Virus record (IMG/VR): IMGVR_UViG_3300009180_000069
Coordinates: 1-46,404 of that record
Length of the DNA: 46,404 nucleotides
Direction: 5' to 3' (one strand)
Origin: a virus
The translations under genes were made by a program, and so were the position numbers. Below are positions 8,147 through 14,373 of this stretch, piece by piece (the stretch's first letter is position 1; every line of letters starts with the position of its first letter). A model generated the notes under the pieces. It was not told the origin of the DNA. It saw nothing but the letters and a program-made list of their open reading frames with translations, and searched no databases.

Positions 8147-8177
8147 CCCGCATGGTTTGCGCCATGCGGGTTTTTTT
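8147..8177 (+). terminator. Second, tandem rho-independent terminator
   Basis: CCCGCATGG (8147-8155), loop TTTGCG, CCATGCGGG (8162-8170), then seven T. It is a perfect 9-bp stem directly behind the first terminator. Two terminators in tandem insulate the 7386 transcript from the repeat-rich region that follows. Confidence 0.93.
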
Positions 8178-8188
8178 ACGCCTATTGA

Positions 8189-8206
8189 ACCTGACTGTGG
8201 TCAGGT
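8189..8206. promoter_or_regulatory. Palindrome copy 2 (ACCTGAC-TGTG-GTCAGGT)
   Basis: Copy 2 of CCTGAC-N4-GTCAGG, 12 bases after the tandem terminators, with 7-base complementary arms. No gene follows directly. Confidence 0.85.
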
Positions 8207-8240
8207 CAACTTCGCACCCTGTGATTTTCCGAGCGGCTGC

Positions 8241-8341
8241 GTGACAGTATCCAGAGCAGCGTGGCGTGGGGAGTTGCAGCATGGCTTATTTCACGGCGTC
8301 GCCAAACGCAGCAGAACCCTTGTGACAGTATCCAGAGCAGC
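8241..8341 (+). repeat. 20-bp direct repeat, two copies 81 bp apart
   Basis: GTGACAGTATCCAGAGCAGC occurs exactly at 8241-8260 and 8322-8341, and similarity continues for several bases (TGGCG). The pair lies between palindrome copies 2 and 3. In the +1 frame the repeats make a short open frame with a repeated VTVSRAAWRG, which I take as a by-product of the repeat. Confidence 0.85.
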
Positions 8342-8358
8342 TTGGCGCGGCGATAAAC

Positions 8359-8374
8359 CCTGACCATGGTCAGG
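8359..8374. promoter_or_regulatory. Palindrome copy 3 (CCTGACCATGGTCAGG)
   Basis: Copy 3, a perfect 16-base palindrome, 4 bases before the first 24-bp tandem repeat. Confidence 0.85.
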
Positions 8375-8378
8375 TTCA

Positions 8379-8450
8379 AATGTTCTAATGTTCGTTTTTG
8401 GTAATGTTCTAATGTTCGTTTTTGGTAATGTTCTAATGTTCGTTATTGAG
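8379..8450 (+). repeat. Three 24-bp tandem repeats (iteron-like)
   Basis: Copies at 8379-8402, 8403-8426 and 8427-8450. The first two are identical and the third differs only near its end. Each unit has AATGTTCT followed by AATGTTCG, so six AATGTTC motifs lie in a regular array. The exact reverse complement of the first 20 bases of the unit is found at 8974-8993. Units of about two helical turns resemble plasmid and phage iterons. Confidence 0.9.
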
Positions 8451-8640
8451 TGAAATTGAATGTTCGTTTTACTTATAATTTGAGATGCTTTTGGTGTGTT
8501 TGAATGTTCTAAAAAAGGGCTAATGTTCTGTGAAAGTTCCTATAAAGTTCGCTTTTTTTCTAGGTAAAACGAACATTAGCTTTGGTGAGCAAACGTGACA
8601 GATTACCGCAAGGTACAGCAAGAAGTGATAAGCAGGGTTT

Positions 8641-8696
8641 TACATATTGTTACTTATACTTATATATATTAATAATTTTATTTTATTAGAATAGAA
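8641..8696. other. AT-rich block, possible DNA unwinding element
   Basis: A run of almost only A and T (for example TATATATATTAATAATTTTA at 8661-8680) inside the AATGTTC array. AT-rich blocks next to iterons are where replication origins melt. This is inference from composition. Confidence 0.45.
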
Positions 8697-8890
8697 TGTT
8701 CGTTTTAGGGTCAGGTAGTCCGGCGACTGCGAGCGGAAACTCATTTTGCAGACACCGTTTTCGAACTTTGTTCGGTTTGCAATGTTCTTTTCCTCGCTCT
8801 TTTCCAAGGTGCCCTTTCACCCCAACAAAAATCGAACATGGGAACATTCCCAACGTATCAAGCACTTGCAAGCCACCCATCATAACTATG

Positions 8891-8909
8891 TCAGAACTTC
8901 TCAGAACTT
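8891..8909. repeat. TCAGAACTT direct repeat overlapping the -35 box
   Basis: TCAGAACTT at 8891-8899 and 8901-8909. The second copy ends inside the -35 hexamer of the 8908 promoter. The 10-bp spacing puts both copies on the same face of the helix, as expected for a regulator that blocks or helps RNA polymerase. Confidence 0.6.
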
Positions 8910-8936
8910 GACACCCACTAATAACCATGCTATAAT
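8908..8936 (+). promoter_or_regulatory. Perfect sigma70 promoter for the 9083 gene cluster
   Basis: TTGACA 8908-8913, 17-base spacer, TATAAT 8931-8936. It reads toward the gene at 9083, leaving a leader of about 140 bases that carries five GAACATT motifs and palindrome copy 4. The downstream sequence TATAATAGAGGTT closely matches that of the 9899 promoter (TATAATAGAAGTT). Confidence 0.88.
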
Positions 8937-9052
8937 AGAGGTTAATAGTAAAGCGAACATTTGATTTGAGGAGAAAACGAACATTAGAACATTACACAAA
9001 GCGAACAAAAGAACATTAGGTAAACCGAACAAACGAACATTCAACCAACCAA

Positions 9053-9070
9053 TCCTGACCATGGTCAGGA
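9053..9070. promoter_or_regulatory. Palindrome copy 4 (TCCTGACCATGGTCAGGA)
   Basis: Copy 4, 18-base perfect palindrome ending 12 bases before ATG 9083, directly upstream of the ribosome site AAAGGAG. Confidence 0.88.
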
Positions 9071-9082
9071 AAAGGAGTAACC

Positions 9083-9310
9083 ATGCACGAGGACTCACGG
9101 TACATCTGCACAGCTTGCTACTTCAACCATGTTGAAACTAGGCGAGCACAGCTACAAGTCAGTAAGAAGCTGCGGTTAACCTGCGCACCCTGCGGCGAGT
9201 CAATTGCCAAAGAGGTCAAGCACACCGTTGCACCGATTAACAAGAGTAACTATATGCTGATCACAGACCGCAACACACTTAAACAACTTAACCCAAAGAG
9301 GACAACATGA
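9083..9310 (+). CDS. Small zinc-ribbon-like protein
   Basis: A 75-residue protein with two CxxC pairs: CTAC (Cys9, Cys12) and CAPC (Cys34, Cys37), about 21 residues apart. That is the layout of a zinc ribbon. The rest is basic and polar. It may bind nucleic acid or a protein partner. A clear ribosome site (AAAGGAGTAACC) precedes the ATG, and palindrome copy 4 lies just upstream of that. It is the first gene behind the 8908 promoter, and its stop overlaps the next start as ATGA, so translation is coupled. Function is unknown. Confidence 0.72.
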   Translation: MHEDSRYICTACYFNHVETRRAQLQVSKKLRLTCAPCGESIAKEVKHTVAPINKSNYMLITDRNTLKQLNPKRTT

Positions 9311-9579
9311 GCAGACGGCACGAATTACGTACAAGCACAGGTGCAGATGACGATGCCGAGTACTTGGCATTAGTTGAAGCACTCGAAAACACCGTACACG
9401 ACCACGAGGTCAGCATGATCGCTGCAGCAATGTCATTCGTACTAGGTGCGGTGCTTGCCGAAACAAGTCAGCACAGGATTAGGTCAATCAATTACGTTTG
9501 CAAGACCATCATTGATGTGTACGAGCAGCACGACAAAATTAACCCAACTAAACCTGACCACGGTCAGGACAAGGAGTAA
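9307..9579 (+). CDS. Unknown early protein, 90 aa
   Basis: A 90-residue, mainly helical protein coupled to the previous gene by an ATGA overlap, with AAAGAGGAC ahead of the start. The middle part MIAAAMSFVLGAVLAETSQH is moderately hydrophobic but probably a buried helix rather than a membrane span. The C-terminal residues KPDHGQDKE are encoded by palindrome copy 5, so this coding end has been shaped by, or has absorbed, the regulatory site. No family recognised. Confidence 0.7.
   Translation: MSRRHELRTSTGADDDAEYLALVEALENTVHDHEVSMIAAAMSFVLGAVLAETSQHRIRSINYVCKTIIDVYEQHDKINPTKPDHGQDKE
9553..9568. promoter_or_regulatory. Palindrome copy 5 (CCTGACCACGGTCAGG)
   Basis: Copy 5 lies inside the last codons of the 90-aa gene and ends 13 bases before ATG 9582. 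Confidence 0.85.
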
Positions 9580-9581
9580 AC

Positions 9582-9767
9582 ATGCAGTTCACGGCGGGAA
9601 AGTTACCCAACGGGAAGATTGTTGAGGTGCTTGGCATCACGCCCGACAAGGGCATAAGCGTCTGCTATGACATCTATAGCGACAAGGCGTACGAGTTGCG
9701 GAAATACTTACCACTAACCACGCACTTCATATGGGTGCGTACATTTAACTTTAAGGAACAACGATGA
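9582..9767 (+). CDS. Unknown small protein, 61 aa
   Basis: A 61-residue protein with a beta-rich pattern (NGKIVEVLGITPDKGISVCYDI, then THFIWVRTF) suggesting a small barrel or SH3-like fold. A strong ribosome site AAGGAG precedes ATG 9582, and palindrome copy 5 lies just upstream. The stop overlaps the next start as ATGA. No family recognised. Confidence 0.65.
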   Translation: MQFTAGKLPNGKIVEVLGITPDKGISVCYDIYSDKAYELRKYLPLTTHFIWVRTFNFKEQR

Positions 9768-9856
9768 CCGATGAACAGATAGCTGCATGGGTGGATGCTA
9801 TGGCAGAGAAGTATTACGTTGACCCATTAACAGAACCCGACCCACAGGAGTTTTAA
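9764..9856 (+). CDS. 30-aa peptide coupled by ATGA overlap
   Basis: A 30-codon frame (MTDEQIAAWVDAMAEKYYVD, ending EPDPQEF) that starts in the stop of the 61-aa gene (ATGA), with TTAAGGAAC upstream as a ribosome site. It is acidic, with one amphipathic helix. Coupling and ribosome site argue that it is real; the short length limits certainty. Confidence 0.55.
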   Translation: MTDEQIAAWVDAMAEKYYVDPLTEPDPQEF

Positions 9857-9898
9857 AATAAGTACCAAGTATCAAGTAGTACTAAGTAGTGTGAGGAT

Positions 9899-9927
9899 TT
9901 GACATATAGTGTCAGATAGTCTATAAT
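9899..9927 (+). promoter_or_regulatory. Perfect sigma70 promoter for the 10008 operon
   Basis: TTGACA 9899-9904, 17-base spacer, TATAAT 9922-9927. It reads into the 305-aa, MoxR and VWA genes. The -35 box is overlapped by a dyad GACATATAGTGTC (9901-9913), a likely operator. Palindrome copy 6 lies 45 bases downstream of the -10 box. Confidence 0.88.
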
Positions 9928-9972
9928 AGAAGTTCAGTAGCAGTACCAAGTAAACACAAGTAACCAACCAAC

Positions 9973-9988
9973 CCTGACCACGGTCAGG
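9973..9988. promoter_or_regulatory. Palindrome copy 6 (CCTGACCACGGTCAGG)
   Basis: Copy 6, ending 19 bases before ATG 10008 and preceding the ribosome site AAGGAAG. Confidence 0.87.
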
Positions 9989-10007
9989 ACACAACTAAGG
10001 AAGCATC

Positions 10008-10925
10008 ATGCAAACAGAACTGAGCAACACATCGACACTCTTCACCGCACCTGCGGTGTCCGTACCATCTATCTCATCTGCGGCAATGTTCGTAGAACTT
10101 TCGATTGCTACGTGGGCAGGTCGCAAGCTAGACAAACGTGCCTCTGCCGACATCACCAACAGCAACAACGCAGCACGTGGCGTGGCAAACGTGAACAAGA
10201 AACTTCTCGGTGACTGTGCCGAATTGGATGCGGTGAGTAAGTTTACTGCCAACGTGCGTAACATCCACTACTCGATGACTATGCCTTGGTCTGACATGGG
10301 GCTGCGCTTGGTGTCAACACAGAACTACTTCAAGTACACGCAGCAGATGAGCGCACTACAAACCGAGTTTCACAGGCTTGTAAACATCTTCCTCGATGCG
10401 TATGGGTGGGAGATCGGGCAAGCACAGGTCAAGCTAGGCGACTTGTTCAACCAAGATGAGTACCCGTCAACTGACAGACTGCGTGAGAAGTTTCGGTTCC
10501 AACTGAGTGAGATGCCTGTGCCTGATGTGGGCGACTTCCGACTGGACATTAACAACGAGGCGCAGGAGTTAATCAAGCAGAAGTATGCCGACTACTACAC
10601 AGCACAGCTAAAGAACGCAATGCGTGATGTGTGGCAACGAGCACATACCGCGTTGTCCAAGATGTCTGAACGCCTCGACTATGCCGACAAGGACACAAAG
10701 AAAGTGTTCCGTGATTCACTTGTCGAGAACGTGATGGACATGGTGGACTTGCTCAAGACTTGCAACATCACAGGCGACAGTCAGATGTCAGCTATCGCAA
10801 CATCACTTGAGAACGCCTTACTGGGTGTGACACCTGATGCGCTACGTGCTGACGACTATCTGCGTTACGAAACAAAGCAGCACATTGATACCGTACTGAA
10901 AGCACTACCTTCGCTTGACCTGTAA
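10008..10925 (+). CDS. DUF3150-like helical partner of the MoxR/VWA pair
   Basis: A 305-residue soluble protein, mostly helical, with no cysteine cluster or nucleotide-binding motif. The N-terminus is Ser/Thr-rich. The middle contains AGRKLDKRASADITNSNNAA, and after residue 130 comes a long run of charged helices. In several phages a protein of about 300 aa of the DUF3150 type comes just before a MoxR-type ATPase and a VWA protein. Size, order and helical make-up fit that here, but the family name is from memory and unverified. It probably works with the two following gene products. It is the first gene behind the 9899 promoter and palindrome copy 6. Confidence 0.72.
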   Translation: MQTELSNTSTLFTAPAVSVPSISSAAMFVELSIATWAGRKLDKRASADITNSNNAARGVANVNKKLLGDCAELDAVSKFTANVRNIHYSMTMPWSDMGLRLVSTQNYFKYTQQMSALQTEFHRLVNIFLDAYGWEIGQAQVKLGDLFNQDEYPSTDRLREKFRFQLSEMPVPDVGDFRLDINNEAQELIKQKYADYYTAQLKNAMRDVWQRAHTALSKMSERLDYADKDTKKVFRDSLVENVMDMVDLLKTCNITGDSQMSAIATSLENALLGVTPDALRADDYLRYETKQHIDTVLKALPSLDL

Positions 10926-10950
10926 CACCAAGTAACCACAACCAAACCAA

Positions 10951-10966
10951 CCTGACCACAGTCAGG
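10951..10966. promoter_or_regulatory. Palindrome copy 7 (CCTGACCACAGTCAGG)
   Basis: Copy 7 has 6-base arms; the seventh pair is C/A. It ends 20 bases before ATG 10987 and is preceded by the ACCAAGTAACCACAA words seen at copies 6 and 9. Confidence 0.85.
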
Positions 10967-10986
10967 ACACAACTAGGAGAATTACC

Positions 10987-12066
10987 ATGGCAACAGCCAC
11001 TTCGATGTATGCACTATCGCTAGATCAAATCGCCAACGCTATCAAAATCGGTGGCGGCAAGCGTACCGTACTTGTGCAGGGTCACATGGGTACAGGTAAG
11101 TCATCATTGCTTAAGATGTTGGCACGTGACTTCCCGACTCACACACCTTGCTACTTCGACTGCACGACTAAGGACTTGGGTGACATCAGCATCCCATCGT
11201 TGCAGACTATTGACGAGCAAGGGTTCGTGCGCTTCGTACCTAACGAGGAACTGGGCATTCACTTAGGCAAGCCCATCATCCTGATGATTGACGAGTACGG
11301 CAAAGCTAACCCTGCGGTAAAGAACGCCATGCTGCGCTTGATGCTTGAGCGTAACGGGTGTCATACTGGCTCAATCATATTTGCTACAACTAACTTAGGT
11401 GCAGAGGGTGTCGGTGATTTGCTGCCGCCTCACGCACGTAATCGTATTACTGTGCTGACATCACGTAAGTCTACCAACATGGAGTGGATTGAGTGGGGTA
11501 TCAACAATGACATTGATCACACCTTGCTTGGTTGGTGCAAGGATAACCCACAGTTGTTCTACTCATTCGAGGACATCAAGAACCCTGATGACAATCCGTA
11601 CATCTTTCACCCACAGCAGCAACGTACTGCGTTCGTGACACCACGTTCGTTAGAGGCAGCGAGTGACTGGTTGAAAGATCGTGCAAGCTACGATGACACA
11701 TCGTTAATGGCTTTGTTGATCGGCACTATCGGTGAACGTGCAGCAATGGATTTGAATGCGTTCGTTAAGTTAGCTGATCAGTTGCCAAGCCTTGAGTCAA
11801 TCAAGAAAGACCCGATGAATGCGACTGTGCCGAATACAGCAGCGGCAGTAGCTATGGTCGTGTTTCGCACCTTGACTAACATCGAGCGTGAGTGGGTCGA
11901 TGCGTGGATGGACTACATGGGTAGGCTTGATAAAGAAGCACAGGGTATGTTTGCTAACGGTATCCGCAAGCCCAAGTACTCACGCCAAAACATCGTGATG
12001 ACTAACAAGAAGTTCACTGCATGGGCAATGGCTAACAACTACTTGTTCACAGCAGATAAGAAGTAA
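10987..12066 (+). CDS. MoxR-type AAA+ ATPase
   Basis: A 359-residue AAA+ protein of the MoxR/CbbQ kind. Walker A is GHMGTGKS (residues 32-39), Walker B IILMIDE (97-103), sensor 1 is in IIFATTNLG (Asn136) and an arginine-finger candidate sits in PPHARNRI (Arg151). MoxR-type ATPases use ATP to remodel proteins or insert metal cofactors together with a VWA-domain partner, and a VWA-like gene follows directly. So an ATPase-VWA chaperone pair made early in infection is likely; the target is unknown. Palindrome copy 7 and the ribosome site AGGAGA lie upstream of the ATG. Confidence 0.9.
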   Translation: MATATSMYALSLDQIANAIKIGGGKRTVLVQGHMGTGKSSLLKMLARDFPTHTPCYFDCTTKDLGDISIPSLQTIDEQGFVRFVPNEELGIHLGKPIILMIDEYGKANPAVKNAMLRLMLERNGCHTGSIIFATTNLGAEGVGDLLPPHARNRITVLTSRKSTNMEWIEWGINNDIDHTLLGWCKDNPQLFYSFEDIKNPDDNPYIFHPQQQRTAFVTPRSLEAASDWLKDRASYDDTSLMALLIGTIGERAAMDLNAFVKLADQLPSLESIKKDPMNATVPNTAAAVAMVVFRTLTNIEREWVDAWMDYMGRLDKEAQGMFANGIRKPKYSRQNIVMTNKKFTAWAMANNYLFTADKK

Positions 12067-12073
12067 ACACAAA

Positions 12074-12089
12074 CCTGACCACGGTCAGG
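12074..12089. promoter_or_regulatory. Palindrome copy 8 (CCTGACCACGGTCAGG)
   Basis: Copy 8, ending 24 bases before ATG 12114, between the MoxR and VWA genes. Confidence 0.87.
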
Positions 12090-12113
12090 ACTGAAACAAC
12101 TTAAGGACACATT

Positions 12114-13334
12114 ATGTTAATGATCGGTAAGCAGTTAACAGAAGAACAACGTGTGCAGAAAGCAGTCATCGACATCATGGCACACGAGAAGTACTGGGCT
12201 GTCGCACCCATACTGATGATCGGTAACAAGTCTGTGTGTGACAAGACACCGACTGCGTACACTAACGGGCGTGACGAGGTGTATGGTCGTGCGTTCGTAG
12301 CATCGCTGTCCGATGCCGAGTTGCGCTTCCTTGTATTGCATGAGTGCTACCACAAGCTGTACTTGCACTTGACTACGTGGCGGCATCTGTACGATGAGAA
12401 CGCACGTAAAGCTAACATGGCGTGTGACTACGTGATCAACATCAAGCTAGTTGATTCGGATGGTAAGGAGGGCTTCATCGTCATGCCTAAGTGTGGGTTG
12501 CTCAATGCCAAGTACCGTGACATGGACAGCGCAGAGGTGTTTAACTTGCTCGATGAGGAGGATGACGGTGGCGACGGGGATGGTGGCAAAAGTGGCAACG
12601 GTGGCAATCGTGGTAACGGGCAGGGTCAGCCACAGCAGTCACTCGATGACCATGGGTGGGATGATGCCCAAGAGATGGATGCCGAAGAGAAGAAGAAACT
12701 GTCACAAGAAATTGACGAAGCAATCCGTCAGGGTGTGTTGGCGGCGGGCAAAATGGGTTCGGGTGGTAACCGTGATCTTGATGCGTTGTTGCAGCCACAG
12801 GTTAACTGGCGTGAGGTATTGCGTGAGTACGTCACATCTACCTGTGTAGGTAATGACTACTCTACATGGCGTAGACCGAATCGCCGTTACATCGGTATGA
12901 ACCTGTACTTGCCAAGTGGTATCAGCGAATCAGTAGGTGAGTTGGTACTGGCTATTGATACGTCAGGCTCTATCGGTGGTCGGCAGTTGGCTGCGTTCCT
13001 GACTGAGATTAAGTCAATCTGTGATGTGGTCAAGCCTCAGAAGGTTCGCATCTTGTATTGGGATACTGAGGTATGCCGTGATGAGGTGTACTTGCAAGAG
13101 GACTTGGACAAACTTGTACAGTCAACCAAACCTGCGGGCGGTGGCGGCACGACTGTCGAGTGCGTACCTGCGTACATGGCAAAGCATAGCATCAAGCCTC
13201 AAGCGGTTGTTGTATTGACCGATGGCTACTTAGGTGGCTCATGGGGTGAGTGGGCAGTACCCGTACTGTGGTGCATCTTGGATAACAAGAACGCGCGACC
13301 CACAGTCGGTAAGTATGTACACATTAAGGAGTAA
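12114..13334 (+). CDS. VWA-like protein with N-terminal zinc-peptidase-like domain
   Basis: A 406-residue, two-part protein of the DUF2201 / VWA-like metallopeptidase kind. The N-terminal half has HECYH (residues 76-80), an HExxH zinc motif, followed by NMACDYVIN with a likely third ligand (Asp105). A flexible Gly/Asp/Asn-rich linker (about 150-175) leads to a VWA-like domain with the metal-binding DTSGS (282-286), GGGGTT (342-347) and VVLTDG (367-372). This pairing with a MoxR ATPase one gene upstream is typical of ATP-driven remodelling systems. Whether the peptidase part is active is open. Palindrome copy 8 precedes the gene; copy 9 follows it. Confidence 0.87.
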   Translation: MLMIGKQLTEEQRVQKAVIDIMAHEKYWAVAPILMIGNKSVCDKTPTAYTNGRDEVYGRAFVASLSDAELRFLVLHECYHKLYLHLTTWRHLYDENARKANMACDYVINIKLVDSDGKEGFIVMPKCGLLNAKYRDMDSAEVFNLLDEEDDGGDGDGGKSGNGGNRGNGQGQPQQSLDDHGWDDAQEMDAEEKKKLSQEIDEAIRQGVLAAGKMGSGGNRDLDALLQPQVNWREVLREYVTSTCVGNDYSTWRRPNRRYIGMNLYLPSGISESVGELVLAIDTSGSIGGRQLAAFLTEIKSICDVVKPQKVRILYWDTEVCRDEVYLQEDLDKLVQSTKPAGGGGTTVECVPAYMAKHSIKPQAVVVLTDGYLGGSWGEWAVPVLWCILDNKNARPTVGKYVHIKE

Positions 13335-13415
13335 CCACGTAGTACCAAGTAACCACAAGTAACCAACCTGACCATGGTCAGGACTAACTAAACTAAACCA
13401 AGCTAAGGAAACATC
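13335..13415 (+). promoter_or_regulatory. Intergenic cassette with palindrome copy 9
   Basis: AGTACCAAGTAACCACAAG and AACCAA lead into CCTGACCATGGTCAGG (13367-13382), then a C/T/A-rich spacer and the ribosome site AAGGAAACATC before ATG 13416. The leading words match those at copies 6 and 7, so the cassette was copied or is selected as a unit. The palindrome ends 33 bases before the ATG, the longest gap in the set. Confidence 0.85.
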
Positions 13416-14363
13416 ATGTTGCAATTACACACATTCGATCAGGTCGCTGCACACTATGCAAGTGTTAGACCTGTGATCAGTATTCACCACGACAGGTCAG
13501 ATGACATACGCCCAATCGGGCAACGCCGCTACAAGTGGGAACGCATCATAAAGGTAGACGAGAACACCTATGCCCTGAGTGACGGGCAGTACGATGAGGC
13601 GATGAACAAGCGTGGCTACACACCTGAGTTCTTGCTTGCCCAATACCCTATCTTATGGATACGTAAGCCTGATGGTGATTACGTGCGTATCCGTAACGGT
13701 TCAGGTCCTTACGCACACATAAGTCGGTATACGTTCTTAGGTACGTACTTGCCCAAGGGTATGCACTTTACGATTGACAACGGGTTGCAGTATATCGGTC
13801 TGCATTACTTCGCAACAACCACAGGCGAGGTAAAGCAGTACCGGTTGCCCAAGTCAACGTACACGTGGGATTGGAGTGCTCAGAAGCCTGTAGGAGAAGA
13901 CGATCATATGTACCTGATGTTCAAGGTGTTGCAGGAGGGTAAGTACGAACGTGCGGGTACGCTGTTAGATGTTAAGACACGCCTGATTGATCGTGATCTT
14001 AAGAAGCAGTACAAGGCACAGACCAACGAGTTCTTTGGTTGGTTCACAACCATGTACGCATTACTCCCGCTTACCGGATGGAACGAGCGTGAGGCGAGTG
14101 CTAATGAGATCAACGAGCACGAGGGTCGCAAGGTGCTAGACAACACGTGGTCACCGTTCAGGGGTGAGGTCGATATTAACTTTGTGCGTGACTTGTTGGC
14201 TGAGCCTGAGCACCCCATGCGTACGGCGTTTGCGGTTTTAATCAAGAGTGACATCGGGTATATAGACACAATCAAAACGCCCGAGGAGTTGAAGTTGTTA
14301 CGCAGTCGGTACACACGACTGATGAATAAGTTGTTAAACGTATTTAAAGTTGAACAGGTCTAA
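13416..14363 (+). CDS. Unknown early protein, 315 aa
   Basis: A 315-residue soluble protein that I do not recognise. The first 170 residues are rich in Tyr, Trp and beta-type stretches (YKWERIIKVDENTYALSDG, IRKPDGDYVRIRNGSGPYAH). The rest is helical and charged. No metal cluster, Walker motif or membrane span is visible. It lies behind palindrome copy 9 and, like the next two genes, codes for motifs reading 'entity-TYWV' or 'DGxY', suggesting a family of substrate- or DNA-binding beta modules, but this is weak. Its end is followed closely by the next gene (10 bases between stop and ATG). Confidence 0.75.
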   Translation: MLQLHTFDQVAAHYASVRPVISIHHDRSDDIRPIGQRRYKWERIIKVDENTYALSDGQYDEAMNKRGYTPEFLLAQYPILWIRKPDGDYVRIRNGSGPYAHISRYTFLGTYLPKGMHFTIDNGLQYIGLHYFATTTGEVKQYRLPKSTYTWDWSAQKPVGEDDHMYLMFKVLQEGKYERAGTLLDVKTRLIDRDLKKQYKAQTNEFFGWFTTMYALLPLTGWNEREASANEINEHEGRKVLDNTWSPFRGEVDINFVRDLLAEPEHPMRTAFAVLIKSDIGYIDTIKTPEELKLLRSRYTRLMNKLLNVFKVEQV

Positions 14364-14373
14364 GGAGAATATT

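Larger units (their letters stand above)
8379..9041. repeat. AATGTTC/GAACATT array, 11 forward and 7 inverted copies
   Basis: Forward AATGTTC starts at 8379, 8387, 8403, 8411, 8427, 8435, 8459, 8503, 8522, 8695 and 8781. Inverted GAACATT starts at 8571, 8842, 8955, 8979, 8987, 9011 and 9035. Forward copies dominate the left half and inverted ones the right half, so the region is roughly a large inverted arrangement around the AT-rich block. The five rightmost inverted copies lie downstream of the 8908 promoter and so in its leader RNA. Confidence 0.85.
8178..9082. other. Repeat-rich non-coding region, candidate replication origin
   Basis: About 0.9 kb without a convincing gene. It holds palindrome copies 2, 3 and 4, a 20-bp direct repeat at 8241 and 8322, three 24-bp tandem repeats (8379-8450) and 18 copies of AATGTTC or its complement. 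It also has an AT-rich block (about 8641-8696) and a perfect promoter (8908-8936). Iteron-like repeats next to an easily melted block are typical of replication origins. The alternative is a control region for a phage regulator. Short open frames inside it lack ribosome sites and follow the repeats, so I do not annotate them. Confidence 0.6.
9857..10007 (+). promoter_or_regulatory. Intergenic control region with AAGTA repeats, promoter and palindrome
   Basis: A 151-base gap. It contains repeated AGTACCAAGTA-type words (9861, 9951), a perfect promoter (9899-9927), a dyad GACA-TATAG-TGTC at 9901-9913 overlapping the -35 box, and palindrome copy 6. The words AGTACCAAGTAA-CACAAGTAACC before the palindrome recur before copies 7 and 9, so the block is a repeated cassette. 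Confidence 0.75.

Noticed and set aside
8157-8363. 68-codon open frame with a repeated VTVSRAAWRG
   Set aside because: It starts inside a terminator stem, has no ribosome site, and the protein repeat simply mirrors the 20-bp DNA repeat.
8379-8450. Tandem repeats as a CRISPR array
   Set aside because: The 24-bp units abut directly with no unique spacers, and no cas genes are near; the Cas4-like nuclease is 15 kb away and stands alone.
8746-8964. 72-codon open frame in the origin-like region
   Set aside because: No ribosome site, overlaps a perfect promoter and repeats; composition unlike the neighbouring proteins.
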